Origin: Salinarimonas sp051117315
Lineage (GTDB): Bacteria > Pseudomonadota > Alphaproteobacteria > Rhizobiales > Beijerinckiaceae
DNA length: 24,541 nt
Reading direction: 5' to 3'
Assembly: GCA_051117315.1 (NCBI GenBank)
Contig: JBNPEA010000074.1
Location: 1 to 24,541, forward strand
Shown here: piece after piece, positions 1-7,790 of the stretch
How the letters are laid out: each line of letters opens with the position of its first letter
How positions within the stretch are numbered: position 1 is the first letter of the stretch
The notes under the pieces: model-generated
What the model was told of the DNA's origin: nothing
Database searches by the model: none
The model's input: only the letters and a program-made list of their open reading frames with translations
Translations under genes and position numbers: made by a program

Positions 1-334
1 CCGAGAGGCACTTGGGCGGGACCGTGGCGGTGCGCTGGGTGGGGGTCGCGGTCACGATGATCGGCGCGTGCGGCGCCTTTGGGAGCAGGAGCGGCAGCGC
101 CTGCAGCCCGGCCAGCTCCGGCATCTCGATGTCGAGGACGATGATGTCGGGGCGGGCGCGCTCGACCTGCTCCACGGCGACGCGGCCGTTCGAGCAGGTG
201 GCGGCGACGACGAAGCCGGCCTCTTCCAGCCAGCGGGAGGTCAGCCCGCGCACGACGACCGAGTCGTCGACGATCATGACCCGCGTGGCCTGCGGCGGCG
301 CGTTGTGTGAGGTCGAGGCGAGGGCGGAGGACAT
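1..334 (-). CDS. cheB: CheB, chemotaxis response regulator / protein-glutamate methylesterase (partial, N-terminal receiver only)
   Basis: Reading leftward from an ATG at 334, 111 codons are open to the window edge, so the C-terminal part lies outside. The visible part is a CheY-like receiver with the acidic pair D23/D24 and phosphoacceptor D68 in LDIEMPELAGLQALPLLL. That aspartate-block plus 'GL-ALP-LL' signature is characteristic of CheB rather than plain CheY. CheB normally demethylates or deamidates receptor glutamates through a C-terminal esterase domain, which cannot be seen here. It is the last visible gene of the che block, 71 bases after cheY. The receiver ends in a Thr/Pro-rich stretch where the CheB interdomain linker would begin. 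The call rests on the receiver signature and the position; a different receiver-output fusion is possible but unlikely. Confidence 0.82.
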   Translation of the reverse strand, partial: MSSALASTSHNAPPQATRVMIVDDSVVVRGLTSRWLEEAGFVVAATCSNGRVAVEQVERARPDIIVLDIEMPELAGLQALPLLLPKAPHAPIIVTATPTQRTATVPPKCLS

Positions 335-405
335 GACGCGTGCTCGGGGTAGCGCGCAGCGGCCGGCGGGCGGCCGTTGCGCGAGGGCTGACGAACCGGA
401 GGGTC

Positions 406-771
406 TCAGACGAGCCCGACCTCCTGGAGCTTGGCGGTCATGATCTCCTTGTCGAACGGCTTCATGATGTACTCGTCGGCGCCCGCGCGCATGGCGCGGG
501 CGATGTTGGCGACGTCATTCTCGGTGGTGCAGAACACGACCTTGGGATGGTTTCCGCCCGGAAGCGCGCGCAGTGCCCGCAGGAAGTCGTAGCCGTCCAT
601 CACGGGCATGTTCCAGTCGAGCAGCACCGCGTCGGGCATCTGCGCGCGGCAGCAGACGAGCGCCTGCTCGCCGTCCTCCGCCTCGCTGATACGGAATGAC
701 AGGCCCTCCAGGATGCGGCGGGCGACCTTGCGGATGACGGCCGAGTCGTCGACGACGAGGCAGTGCTTCAT
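406..771 (-). CDS. cheY: CheY-type single-domain response regulator
   Basis: A 121-residue single receiver domain with no output domain, the usual CheY length. Visible active-site residues are D8/D9 (metal binding), D52 as phosphoacceptor in LLDWNMPVMDG, T82 in FCTTEN, and K104 in YIMKPF. It should take phosphate from CheA and act at the flagellar motor switch or as a phosphate sink. The ATG is preceded by AGGAG at a good distance (about 6 bases). It lies 21 bases after cheW and 71 bases before cheB on the same strand, so it belongs to the che operon. The CheA here carries its own receiver, so this CheY may compete with it for phosphate (inference). Confidence 0.93.
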   Translation of the reverse strand: MKHCLVVDDSAVIRKVARRILEGLSFRISEAEDGEQALVCCRAQMPDAVLLDWNMPVMDGYDFLRALRALPGGNHPKVVFCTTENDVANIARAMRAGADEYIMKPFDKEIMTAKLQEVGLV

Positions 772-792
772 GGCGGGCTCCTGGGCGCGCGA

Positions 793-1275
793 TCAGGCCG
801 CGCGGGCTTCGGCGTCGAAGGCGAGGACGGCGTCGACGTCGAGGATGATGAGCAGCCGGCCCTCGAGGCGATGCACGCCGTGCGAGAGCCTCACCCAGCG
901 CGGGTCCATGTGGACCGGGCTCGGCTCGTGCGTCTCGGTGGACAGCTTCATCACCTCGCCGACCGAGTCGACGAGCAGCCCGTAGCTCTCGCCCTTGTGC
1001 TCGAGCCCGACCGCCATCTCGTCGCCCGAGGTCTCGCGATCGGGCAGGCCGAGCCGGCGGCGCAGGTCCACGGCGGTGACGACGCGCCCGCGCAGGTTCA
1101 GGAGGCCCGCGATCTCGGGCGGGGAGAGCGGGACCGTCGTCAGCGAGGAGGCGATGAAGACGTCGTGCACCCGGTCGATGGGCAGGCCGAACATCTGGTC
1201 GGCCACCATCACGGTCACGAACTCCTCCATGTCGCCGGACAGGCGCGCGGTGTCGTTCTGGTTGGCGGCGATCAT
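793..1275 (-). CDS. cheW: CheW, chemotaxis coupling protein
   Basis: A 160-residue protein consisting of one CheW domain. After a short leader (about 17 residues) come the typical segments FVTVMVADQMFGLPIDRV, then PEIAGLLNLRGRVVTAVDLRRRLGLP, then a second beta subdomain with YGLLVDSVGEVM. CheW bridges chemoreceptors to the CheA regulatory domain in membrane-bound arrays and has no catalytic activity. Its ATG overlaps the cheA stop codon as ATGA, so the two are probably translationally coupled and made in fixed ratio. The receptors (MCPs) are not encoded in this window. Confidence 0.93.
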   Translation of the reverse strand: MIAANQNDTARLSGDMEEFVTVMVADQMFGLPIDRVHDVFIASSLTTVPLSPPEIAGLLNLRGRVVTAVDLRRRLGLPDRETSGDEMAVGLEHKGESYGLLVDSVGEVMKLSTETHEPSPVHMDPRWVRLSHGVHRLEGRLLIILDVDAVLAFDAEARAA

Positions 1276-4094
1276 GCGGCTTCTCCGAGGGAGCTACGGA
1301 TCTCGGGCTGCGTCTCGGCCAGGGCGGCGACGAGGCCCGAACGGTCGAACTTGGCGACGAACTCCGAGATGCGCAGGCGGCGCGCCCGCTCGATCGCCTC
1401 GGGCGTGATGCCGGAGGAGAGCGCGATCACCGGGACGTCGTGCAGCCGCGCCTGGGCGCGAACCGCCTCGACGAGGGCGAAGCCGTCGCGACCCGGCATC
1501 TCGATGTCGGTGACGATGACGTCGACGCGCTTGTCGGCGGCGAGCACCTGCAGCGCCTCCTCGGTCGAGCCCGCCGCGACCACCTTGAACCCGGCGGCCT
1601 TGAGGACCGGGGTGAGCATGTCGCGGAAGAACGGGCTGTCGTCGACGAGCAGCAGCGTGCGCGAGAGGTTGGCGATCTTCGGCGGGCCGCCGCGGGTCCA
1701 GTCCTCGTGCGCCAGCGGCAGGTAGTGCGCCACGTTGACGATCTCGGTGGCGCGGCCGCGCACCACCGCCGAGCCGACGAGGTCGGAGCGGTCGTCCGCC
1801 AGCTCGATGTCGAGCACGTCGTCCACGATGTCGACGATCTCGTCCACCGCGAGGCCCATCGTGCGCTCGCCGTCGGAGAAGACGACCAGAGCCTGGGTGC
1901 CCTCGCTCTTGATCTGGATCGACGGATCGGCGGGCACGAGCGGCATCAGCTTGCCGCGGTACTGGACCAGCGGACGCCCGCCGACCCACTCGATCTTGCC
2001 GGCGTCGATCTCCTCGAGGCGCGTGACCAGCGAGAGCGGCACCGCCTTGAGGCTCGCACCGCCGCCGCGGAAGACGAGCAGCGTCACGGTCTCGACCTCC
2101 TCGGTCTCCTCGGTCTCGGTCGGCTGCTCGAAGCCGTAGCTCTGTTCCGACTTGCCGCTGTCGACCATCTTGGCGACCCCGTTCGGGTCGATGATGAGCA
2201 CCACGGCGCCGTCGCCGAGGATGGTGTTGCCGGAGAACAGCGGGATGTGGCGCAGCTTCGTCGACATCGGCTTCACGACGATCTCTTCCGTGTGGAAGAC
2301 ACCGTCGACGAGGATGCCGAAGCGCTGGCGGCCGACCTGGGAGACGACGACGAAGCCCTCGTCGCCGGCATCCGCGTCGGCGCCGTCGAGCCCCAGCACC
2401 TTGGCGGCCGGGACGATCGGCAGCAGCCGGTCGCGCAGGCGCAGCACCGGCGTGCCGTTGATGCGCTCGACCTGGTGGTCGGACCCCTTCTTGACGCGCA
2501 CGAGCTCGAGCACCGCCACCTGCGGGATGGCGTAGCGCTGGTCGCGCGCGGCGACGATGAGCGCGGCGACGATGGCGAGCGTGAGCGGGATCTTGATCGT
2601 GAAGGTCGAGCCCTTGCCTTGCTCGGAGACGATCTCGACCGTGCCGCCGATGAGCTCGATGTTCGTCTTGACGACGTCCATGCCCACGCCGCGGCCGGAG
2701 ACCGCCGTGACGGCCTTGGCCGTCGAGAAGCCCGGATGGAAGATGAACTTGGCGATCTGCGCCTCGCTCATCCGCTCGATCTCGGCCTCGGTGCCGAGCC
2801 CGCGATCGACGGCCTTCTTGCGGATCGCCTCGAAGTTCAGGCCCTTGCCGTCGTCCGAGATCTCGATCGTGATGGTGCCGCCTTCGTGATAGGCGTTCAG
2901 CCGGATGTTGCCGCGCTCGGGCTTGCCGGCGGCGCGCCGCTCGGCGGGCGTCTCGATGCCATGATCCGCCGAGTTGCGGATCATGTGGGTGAGCGGGTCC
3001 TTGATGACCTCGAGCACCTGTCGGTCGAGCTCGGTGTCGGCGCCCTGCATGACGAGCTCGATCTTCTTGTCGAGCTCGGACGACAGGTCGCGGATGATGC
3101 GCGGCAGCTTCTGCCAGGCGGTGCCGATCGGCTGCATGCGCGTCTTCATGACGCCTTCCTGCAGCTCGGCCGTGACGTGGCTGAGGCGCTGGAGCGGCAC
3201 CTTGAAGCCGTTGTCCTCGTGGCGGCGCGCGATCTCGAGCAGCTGGTTGCGGGTGAGCACCAGCTCCGAGACCATGGTCATCAGGTGCTCGAGCGTGTCG
3301 ACGTTGACGCGGATCGTCTGCACCTTGGAGACGTTCTCACCGTTCGCGGCGCCTTCCTGAGGGGCACTGTCCTTCGCCGCCGGCTTGGCGACGGGCTTCG
3401 CGGCGGCCTTGGGAGCGGCGTCGGCAACCGGCTTCGCCGCCGCGGGCGCGGCAGCCGGCTCCGGCTCGGCGATCACGGCCACCTCGGCGGGCAGCGCGGC
3501 GGGGGCGGGGGCGGCGAAGTCGTCATCGGGGCCGGGCGCCTCGAGGAAGGCGCGCTCGAGCTCGTCGAGAGAGGCCTCGCCCAGACGAGGCGCGGCCTCG
3601 GGTTCGGCCTTCGCGACCGGCTCGGGCTTGGCGACGGGCTCGGGCTCGATGGCCGGCGCGGGGGCCGGCGCGGCGGCCGCTTCGGCCAGGAGCGTCGTCT
3701 CGTCGGCACTCGACATGCGCTCGAGCTCGCCGATCAGGTCGGAATCGACGCCCTCCGGCTCGGCGGCGGTGCGCTCGAGCTCGGCGAGGATCTCCTTGAT
3801 CCGGTCCAGCGTGGCCAGGATCAGCGTCACAGCGCTCGAGGTGACCGGCAGCCCGTCACGGAAGCGGCCCATCAGGGTTTCCGCAGCGTGCGCCAGGCTT
3901 TCCAGACGTGGCAGGCCGAGGAAGCCGCAGGTTCCCTTGATGGTGTGAACCAACCGGAAGATGTTCGAGAGAATCTTCTCGTTGTTGGGGTCCTGCTCGA
4001 AGCGAACGAGCTCGACGTCGACCGTGTCGAGGTGCTCGCTCGTCTCGGTCAAAAATTCGCGAAGCAGTTCATCCATGGATATCTCTCGATCCAC
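1272..4094 (-). CDS. cheA: CheA hybrid histidine kinase with C-terminal receiver
   Basis: 940 residues, clearly longer than classical CheA (about 650). Order of domains: HPt about 1-110 with H50 in LVHTIKG; an Ala/Pro/Glu-rich linker about 131-250; dimerisation P3 about 255-320; HATPase P4 about 320-505, with N374 in the HMIRNSADHG N box and GRGVGMDVV; a first CheW-like P5 about 505-650; a second CheW-like domain about 667-800; and a receiver about 811-930 with D818/D819, phosphoacceptor D863 and K915. The kinase would phosphorylate H50 and pass phosphate to CheY, CheB and possibly its own receiver. I see no folded P2 domain (CheY/CheB docking); the linker holds only a short amphipathic segment, residues 175-186. 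It starts the che operon after a 174-base gap below chpT, and its stop overlaps the cheW start. Confidence 0.93.
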   Translation of the reverse strand: MDREISMDELLREFLTETSEHLDTVDVELVRFEQDPNNEKILSNIFRLVHTIKGTCGFLGLPRLESLAHAAETLMGRFRDGLPVTSSAVTLILATLDRIKEILAELERTAAEPEGVDSDLIGELERMSSADETTLLAEAAAAPAPAPAIEPEPVAKPEPVAKAEPEAAPRLGEASLDELERAFLEAPGPDDDFAAPAPAALPAEVAVIAEPEPAAAPAAAKPVADAAPKAAAKPVAKPAAKDSAPQEGAANGENVSKVQTIRVNVDTLEHLMTMVSELVLTRNQLLEIARRHEDNGFKVPLQRLSHVTAELQEGVMKTRMQPIGTAWQKLPRIIRDLSSELDKKIELVMQGADTELDRQVLEVIKDPLTHMIRNSADHGIETPAERRAAGKPERGNIRLNAYHEGGTITIEISDDGKGLNFEAIRKKAVDRGLGTEAEIERMSEAQIAKFIFHPGFSTAKAVTAVSGRGVGMDVVKTNIELIGGTVEIVSEQGKGSTFTIKIPLTLAIVAALIVAARDQRYAIPQVAVLELVRVKKGSDHQVERINGTPVLRLRDRLLPIVPAAKVLGLDGADADAGDEGFVVVSQVGRQRFGILVDGVFHTEEIVVKPMSTKLRHIPLFSGNTILGDGAVVLIIDPNGVAKMVDSGKSEQSYGFEQPTETEETEEVETVTLLVFRGGGASLKAVPLSLVTRLEEIDAGKIEWVGGRPLVQYRGKLMPLVPADPSIQIKSEGTQALVVFSDGERTMGLAVDEIVDIVDDVLDIELADDRSDLVGSAVVRGRATEIVNVAHYLPLAHEDWTRGGPPKIANLSRTLLLVDDSPFFRDMLTPVLKAAGFKVVAAGSTEEALQVLAADKRVDVIVTDIEMPGRDGFALVEAVRAQARLHDVPVIALSSGITPEAIERARRLRISEFVAKFDRSGLVAALAETQPEIRSSLGEAA

Positions 4095-4137
4095 CAGAGG
4101 GCTGGGCCGGGTCGGAGCGAGAGTGGCGCGAAGTCGT

Positions 4138-4152
4138 TTAAGTTCCGTTTCC
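4138..4152 (-). promoter_or_regulatory. Candidate degenerate CtrA box upstream of cheA
   Basis: TTAA-N7-TTCC on the plus strand (GGAA-N7-TTAA on minus), 44-58 bases before the cheA ATG in the chpT-cheA gap. The CtrA consensus is TTAA-N7-TTAA, so 6 of 8 fixed bases match. TTAA is rare in this GC-rich sequence. This is one of three such elements; see findings. Confidence 0.3.
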
Positions 4153-4202
4153 TCGGAACCGCGCAGAGGGCGCGAATGCTCGCCGGAATGGAGCGAGTTC
4201 GC

Positions 4203-4220
4203 CGCGACGATGTCGTCGCG
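4203..4220. repeat. Near-perfect 18-bp inverted repeat in the chpT-cheA gap
   Basis: CGCGACGA-TG-TCGTCGCG, with 8-bp perfect arms and a 2-base centre, 49-66 bases beyond the chpT stop and about 110 bases before the cheA start. No T-run follows on the minus strand, so it is not a standard intrinsic terminator. It could be a protein-binding site or a hairpin that protects the chpT mRNA end. Confidence 0.35.
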
Positions 4221-4268
4221 AGCCGGATAACGATCGTCGATGGCGATCGGGCGCCGGCGCCGGCGCCG

Positions 4269-4913
4269 TCAGACCGGCGCGGCGGTGATGGTGAGCGTCT
4301 CGCCGTCGATGGCGAAGTCGACGCCCATGCCGGCGGCGCGGGCGACGAGGCCGGTGTAGTAGGTCTGGATCGCGTGCGCGTCGACGGTGCCGTCCTCCGT
4401 CTCGCCGCGCACCAGCGCCGGCGCGTGGGTGGGAATGCGCGCGTTGCGGCCGGCGGCCTTGATCATGAAGGTCGAGGAGGTCTCGTCGCCGCCCACCGTG
4501 ACGTCGATCGTGCCGCCGCGGGGGATGCCCTGGGCGGCGATGACGATCAGGTTGAGGAGGAGCTTGACCCGGTTCTTCGGCAGCAGCATGCGCCGCGCAT
4601 TCCAGCCGAGCTGCGTCCGGTCGTCGGTGAAGAAGCCCTTCGCCACGCTCTCGGCGTCGCCGAGGTCGATCGCCGCACCGGCGGAGCCGGCGGCGCCGAA
4701 GGCGATGCGGGCGAACTGCAGGCGGGCCGAGGCCTGCCGCGCGCTCTTGCGGATGAGGTCGAGCGCGAAGGTCTTCATCTCCTCGTCGCCGCCCTCCTCC
4801 TCCATGACCTCGAGCCCGTTCACGATCGCGCCCACCGGGCTGATCACGTCGTGGCACACCCGCGAGCACAGGAGCGCGGCGAGATCGAGGGAGTCGAGCG
4901 AAACCGTGGCCAT
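4269..4913 (-). CDS. chpT: ChpT-type histidine phosphotransferase
   Basis: 214 residues from the ATG at 4913, which has GGAGG 5 bases upstream. The open frame runs further upstream to 5357 but that part overlaps the neighbouring gene and is not protein-like. The phospho-accepting H21 lies in VCHDVISPVGAI, the ChpT signature. A four-helix-bundle region follows (about 1-75), then a degenerate GHKL-like C-terminal half without intact ATP-binding boxes. In Caulobacter and Brucella, ChpT relays phosphate from the CckA kinase to CtrA and CpdR and so controls the cell cycle. Here it sits directly before cheA on the same strand, linking cell-cycle and motility functions by location. A triple GCCGGC run abuts its stop codon. 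Confidence 0.88.
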   Translation of the reverse strand: MATVSLDSLDLAALLCSRVCHDVISPVGAIVNGLEVMEEEGGDEEMKTFALDLIRKSARQASARLQFARIAFGAAGSAGAAIDLGDAESVAKGFFTDDRTQLGWNARRMLLPKNRVKLLLNLIVIAAQGIPRGGTIDVTVGGDETSSTFMIKAAGRNARIPTHAPALVRGETEDGTVDAHAIQTYYTGLVARAAGMGVDFAIDGETLTITAAPV

Positions 4914-5068
4914 GGTGACCTCCGCGGGGGCCTTTGCGGCGAGCGGCGCGCGTCCCCGGGGGCGAGCGCCGTCGCGAGCGATTCGGGCGCGCATGCGCCG
5001 CCGCCCTTCGTAGCCGCAAGGCGCCGCATTGCAAAGTCGTCGTCGCGAATGCCCCGCGCGGGGCGGGC

Positions 5069-5629
5069 TCAGCGCCCGCTGGCCGGGTCCACGAGCCCCG
5101 CCGCGACGCGCGGCCAGGCCGCCTCGGCCTCGGCGAGGATCTCCGCGGCGGGCTCTGCCGCGCTGCGGAAGCGTGCGAGGCTGCGACGATCGTGGAACAG
5201 GTAGAGCCGCCCGTCCACGACGACGTGGAGGTCGGGGCGTCCCTCCGCGAGGCGGCCGATCGACAGCGCCACGGGATCGTAGCCGCCGAGCCGCGGCGCG
5301 AACCGCTCCGGGCCCGCGGCGAAGGCGGCGCGGTTCGAGGCCGTGTGGAAGCGCCACGCCGCGCCGCCCCAGACCAGCTCGTAGGCCCCGCGACCCGGGC
5401 GCGGGCCTTCCGGCAGGAAGAACGACACGGGGTCGAGGCCGTCGAGGGCGAAGCCCGAGAGCGAATGGAACGCCACCTGCTCGGTCACGCCGATCAGCGA
5501 CGGCAGCGCGGCCAGCATGGCGGCGCCGTCGGCACCGGCCCGGCCGGCCTGCGCGGCGCGGCTCTCCGCCGCCGGGAAGGTCGCCAGGAGGAGCGCGACC
5601 GCCGCCAGCGTTAAGGGTCTGTTGTGCAT
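5069..5629 (-). CDS. Secreted tandem YHS-like domain protein
   Basis: 186 residues from the ATG at 5629. The N-terminus (about 1-26) is a Sec signal peptide ending near ESRAAQA, so the protein is probably periplasmic. Two YHS-like units follow: the first starts at FALDGLDPVSFFL and continues through GGAAWRFHTASNRAAF to PERFAPRLGGYDPVAL, which then opens a second unit with VVVDGRLYLFHDRRSLARF. YHS domains are small metal- or copper-associated modules; the usual cysteine (GGYC) is replaced here by GGYD, so metal binding is doubtful. The function is unknown. It is transcribed divergently from eipA across a 140-base region. A 14-bp GC palindrome (5051-5064) lies just beyond its stop. Confidence 0.72.
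   Translation of the reverse strand: MHNRPLTLAAVALLLATFPAAESRAAQAGRAGADGAAMLAALPSLIGVTEQVAFHSLSGFALDGLDPVSFFLPEGPRPGRGAYELVWGGAAWRFHTASNRAAFAAGPERFAPRLGGYDPVALSIGRLAEGRPDLHVVVDGRLYLFHDRRSLARFRSAAEPAAEILAEAEAAWPRVAAGLVDPASGR
5611..5625 (-). promoter_or_regulatory. Candidate degenerate CtrA box between YHS gene and eipA
   Basis: TTAA-N7-TTGT on the plus strand; on minus it reads ACAA-N7-TTAAC. It matches 6 of 8 fixed bases of the CtrA consensus. It lies inside the first codons of the YHS gene and 145-159 bases before the eipA ATG. Published work on Brucella reports that eipA is directly activated by CtrA, which makes the position of interest. Confidence 0.3.
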
Positions 5630-5722
5630 CTTGCGCGAATTCTTCCCTTGCCCCGGCCGCGTGCGGCCCTTGCCCCGTCTCGGCCGCAAAGATGGCCTTG
5701 ATGGCTGAAGATCACGTCGAGC

Positions 5723-5746
5723 CGATCGCTCGCATTTGAGCGATCG
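5723..5746. repeat. Perfect 9-bp inverted repeat upstream of eipA
   Basis: CGATCGCTC, a 6-base loop GCATTT, then GAGCGATCG. It ends 23 bases before the eipA start codon, between two divergent genes. It may form a hairpin in the eipA leader or be an operator. No T-run follows. Confidence 0.5.
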
Positions 5747-5769
5747 CCGGAAACGCTGGAGACGAAGAC

Positions 5770-6414
5770 ATGCGCGCCGCCCGACAGGCCTTCGCGAGCC
5801 TCGCCCGTCTCGCGCCCGCGGCCCCCGCGATCGTCGCCCTGCTCGCCGCGCTCGTGCTCGTCGCACCGAGCGTCGTCTCCGCCGCGCCGGCCGATCCGCG
5901 CGCGACCAACGCGCAGATGATGCGCGACACGCAGACCTACACCACCGCCGAGACGGTCGAGGCCGGGCATCGCTTCTTCGGCTCGACCTCGCGCGGCCTG
6001 GCGCTCGCGATCGAGCAGGCCGTGTCGCGCTGGGGCCAGCCGAACGGCTACATCCTTGGCCAGGAGGGATCGGGCGCCTTCTTCGGCGGCCTGCGCTACG
6101 GCGAGGGCACGCTCTACACCCGCAATGCCGGCCAGCGGCCGGTGTTCTGGCAGGGGCCCTCTCTCGGCTTCGACATCGGCGGCGACGGCGCGCGCACGAT
6201 GATGCTGGTCTACAACCTGCCGACCACGGAGGCCCTCTATCGGCGCTTCGTCGGGATCAACGGCTCCGCCTACCTCGTCGGCGGCGTGGGCATGACGGCG
6301 CTGATGGCCGACGACATGGTGGTGGTGCCGATCCGCACCGGCGTCGGAGCGCGCCTGGGTGTCAACCTCGGATACCTGAAGTTCACCGCGCAGCCCACCT
6401 GGAATCCCTTCTAG
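5770..6414 (+). CDS. eipA: EipA-like DUF1134 periplasmic envelope protein
   Basis: 214 residues. An N-terminal hydrophobic stretch (about 15-38, ending VVSAAPA) is a Sec signal peptide. The mature part carries the DUF1134 pattern: FFGSTSRGLALAIEQAV, WGQPNGYILGQEGSGAFFGGLRYGEG, a GGDGARTMMLVYNLP segment, then a Gly-rich VGGVGMTALMADD and a C-terminal LGYLKFT. In Brucella, EipA is a soluble eight-stranded beta-barrel needed for envelope stress resistance and virulence; its biochemical activity is not known. The ATG follows GGAG in the leader. The gene is divergent from the YHS gene, and a perfect inverted repeat lies in its leader. The length matches the family. Confidence 0.87.
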   Translation: MRAARQAFASLARLAPAAPAIVALLAALVLVAPSVVSAAPADPRATNAQMMRDTQTYTTAETVEAGHRFFGSTSRGLALAIEQAVSRWGQPNGYILGQEGSGAFFGGLRYGEGTLYTRNAGQRPVFWQGPSLGFDIGGDGARTMMLVYNLPTTEALYRRFVGINGSAYLVGGVGMTALMADDMVVVPIRTGVGARLGVNLGYLKFTAQPTWNPF

Positions 6415-6459
6415 CGTCGCAGACGCCGCTGAAACGCTGGCGCCCTCCGGTCGTTTGGC

Positions 6460-6474
6460 TTAACTGACCCTTGC
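6460..6474 (+). promoter_or_regulatory. Candidate degenerate CtrA box upstream of the coiled-coil gene
   Basis: TTAAC followed by a spacer and TTGC (TTAA-N7-TTGC), 26-40 bases before the GTG start at 6500, in the 85-base gap after eipA. It matches 6 of 8 fixed positions of the CtrA consensus. It could instead be part of a core promoter. Confidence 0.28.
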
Positions 6475-6499
6475 TGGACCGAGCCTCGGAAGGCGACGC

Positions 6500-7786
6500 G
6501 TGATCGAAGCCGCGATGTTCATAGCGCTGGGTTTCCTAGCGGCGACCTTCCTGGCGCTGCTGATGGCGCCCGCGCTCGCGGCGCGTGCGGACCGGCTCGC
6601 CCGACGCCGGCTGGAGGCGCAGCTCCCCCGCTCCCTCGTCGAGCTCAACGCCGAGCGCGATCACCTGCGCGCGCAGCTCACCCTGCGCGAGCGGCGCATC
6701 GAGCAGCGGCTCGATGCCGTGCGGGCCGGCAAGCACGCGGATCTGGCCGAGCTCGGTCGGCGCGCGGTGCGGATCGAGGCGCTCGGGCGGGATGTCGTCG
6801 ACCGTGACGCGCGCATCGGAGGCCTCGAAGCCGACCTCGCGGCGACCCGCACCACCCTCGCCGAGACCGAGGAGGCTCTCTCGGGTACGCGCGGCGACCT
6901 CGCCGACACCCGCGAGGCCTTCAGGCAGCTCAAGGGCACGCACGCCGACCTCGTCTCGCGCCACGACGCGACGCTGCAGGAGAACGACGCGCGGCGCATC
7001 GCCATCGCCGACCTGGAGACGCGGCTCGCGACCCAGACCCGCCGCGGCGACGATCTCGACAAGCGCCTCGCCGAGCGGCGCATCGAGCTCGCCGCGGAGC
7101 GGGCGGAGCACGAACGCACGCGTGCCGCGCTCGCGGACGAGCAGGCCCGGGGCACCGTCCTCGACCGGCGCCACGCGCAGGCCGCCGCGGAGGCCCGGCT
7201 TCAGGCCGAGACCGCCGCCGCGCGGGCGACGGAGCTCGCCGAGACGCGGGCGGAGCGTGACCTCGCCCGCGCCATCGTCGCGGACGGCCACTCCGCGCTC
7301 GCCGCCGCACGAGAGGCGGCCGCCCGGCTCGAGACCCGGATCGAGGGTCTCCTCGCCCGCGAGCGTGCCTTCGGCGAGGCCCACGAGACGGCGCTGCGGG
7401 CGCTCAACGAGCGGATCGAGGTGCTCAAGGCCGAGAAGGGCTCCCTCGAGGGTGCCCTCGCCACCGCTCGTCAGGACCGGGCCCGCGCCAAGGCCGCCCT
7501 CTCCGAGCAGGGCGCGCGCGACGTCGGTGCGCTCGAGCGGCGTGCCGAGGCGGCCGACGTCGAGATCAAGCGCGCCATCTCCCGCCGCCGGGCGGGGTCC
7601 GCGTCGGGATCCGGATCGGGCGCGGGATCGCGCGGCAAGCGCGTCGTCGCCGGCCCAGCGGACGCCGCCGCAGGGGAGACGGCGGGGAGCGAGCCGGAAG
7701 CCGGGGAGCCGGGGGAGGGTGAGCCGCGCGAGCCCATGAGCCCCGCCGCGACGAGCACGGCGACCTCGCGCACCGCGCAGGCCTGA
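6500..7786 (+). CDS. Membrane-anchored long coiled-coil protein of unknown function
   Basis: 428 residues from a GTG preceded by GGAAGG about 6 bases upstream; an in-frame ATG at 6515 is the alternative start. Residues 5-30 form one transmembrane helix (FIALGFLAATFLALLMAPAL). From about 35 to 370 the protein is almost pure charged heptad repeat (many Arg/Glu/Ala and Leu, e.g. LAELGRRAVRIEALGRDVVDRDARI), predicted to be one long coiled coil facing the cytoplasm. The last 60 residues are low-complexity: a Gly-Ser run, then an Ala/Gly/Glu/Pro tail. I recognise no enzymatic domain. The architecture suggests a structural or scaffolding protein, but this is inference. The stop lies 4 bases from the stop of the convergent cytochrome gene. 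Confidence 0.75.
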   Translation: MIEAAMFIALGFLAATFLALLMAPALAARADRLARRRLEAQLPRSLVELNAERDHLRAQLTLRERRIEQRLDAVRAGKHADLAELGRRAVRIEALGRDVVDRDARIGGLEADLAATRTTLAETEEALSGTRGDLADTREAFRQLKGTHADLVSRHDATLQENDARRIAIADLETRLATQTRRGDDLDKRLAERRIELAAERAEHERTRAALADEQARGTVLDRRHAQAAAEARLQAETAAARATELAETRAERDLARAIVADGHSALAAAREAAARLETRIEGLLARERAFGEAHETALRALNERIEVLKAEKGSLEGALATARQDRARAKAALSEQGARDVGALERRAEAADVEIKRAISRRRAGSASGSGSGAGSRGKRVVAGPADAAAGETAGSEPEAGEPGEGEPREPMSPAATSTATSRTAQA

Positions 7787-7790
7787 GGCT

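Noticed and set aside
5051..5064. 14-bp GC palindrome after the YHS gene as an intrinsic terminator
   Set aside because: It has no loop and no U-run follows on the minus strand, so a terminator call is not supported.
1440..5204. A 1254-residue open frame on the plus strand
   Set aside because: It is antisense to cheW, cheA and chpT, is Arg/Asp/His-rich as expected from the shadow frame of GC-rich genes, and shows no domain.
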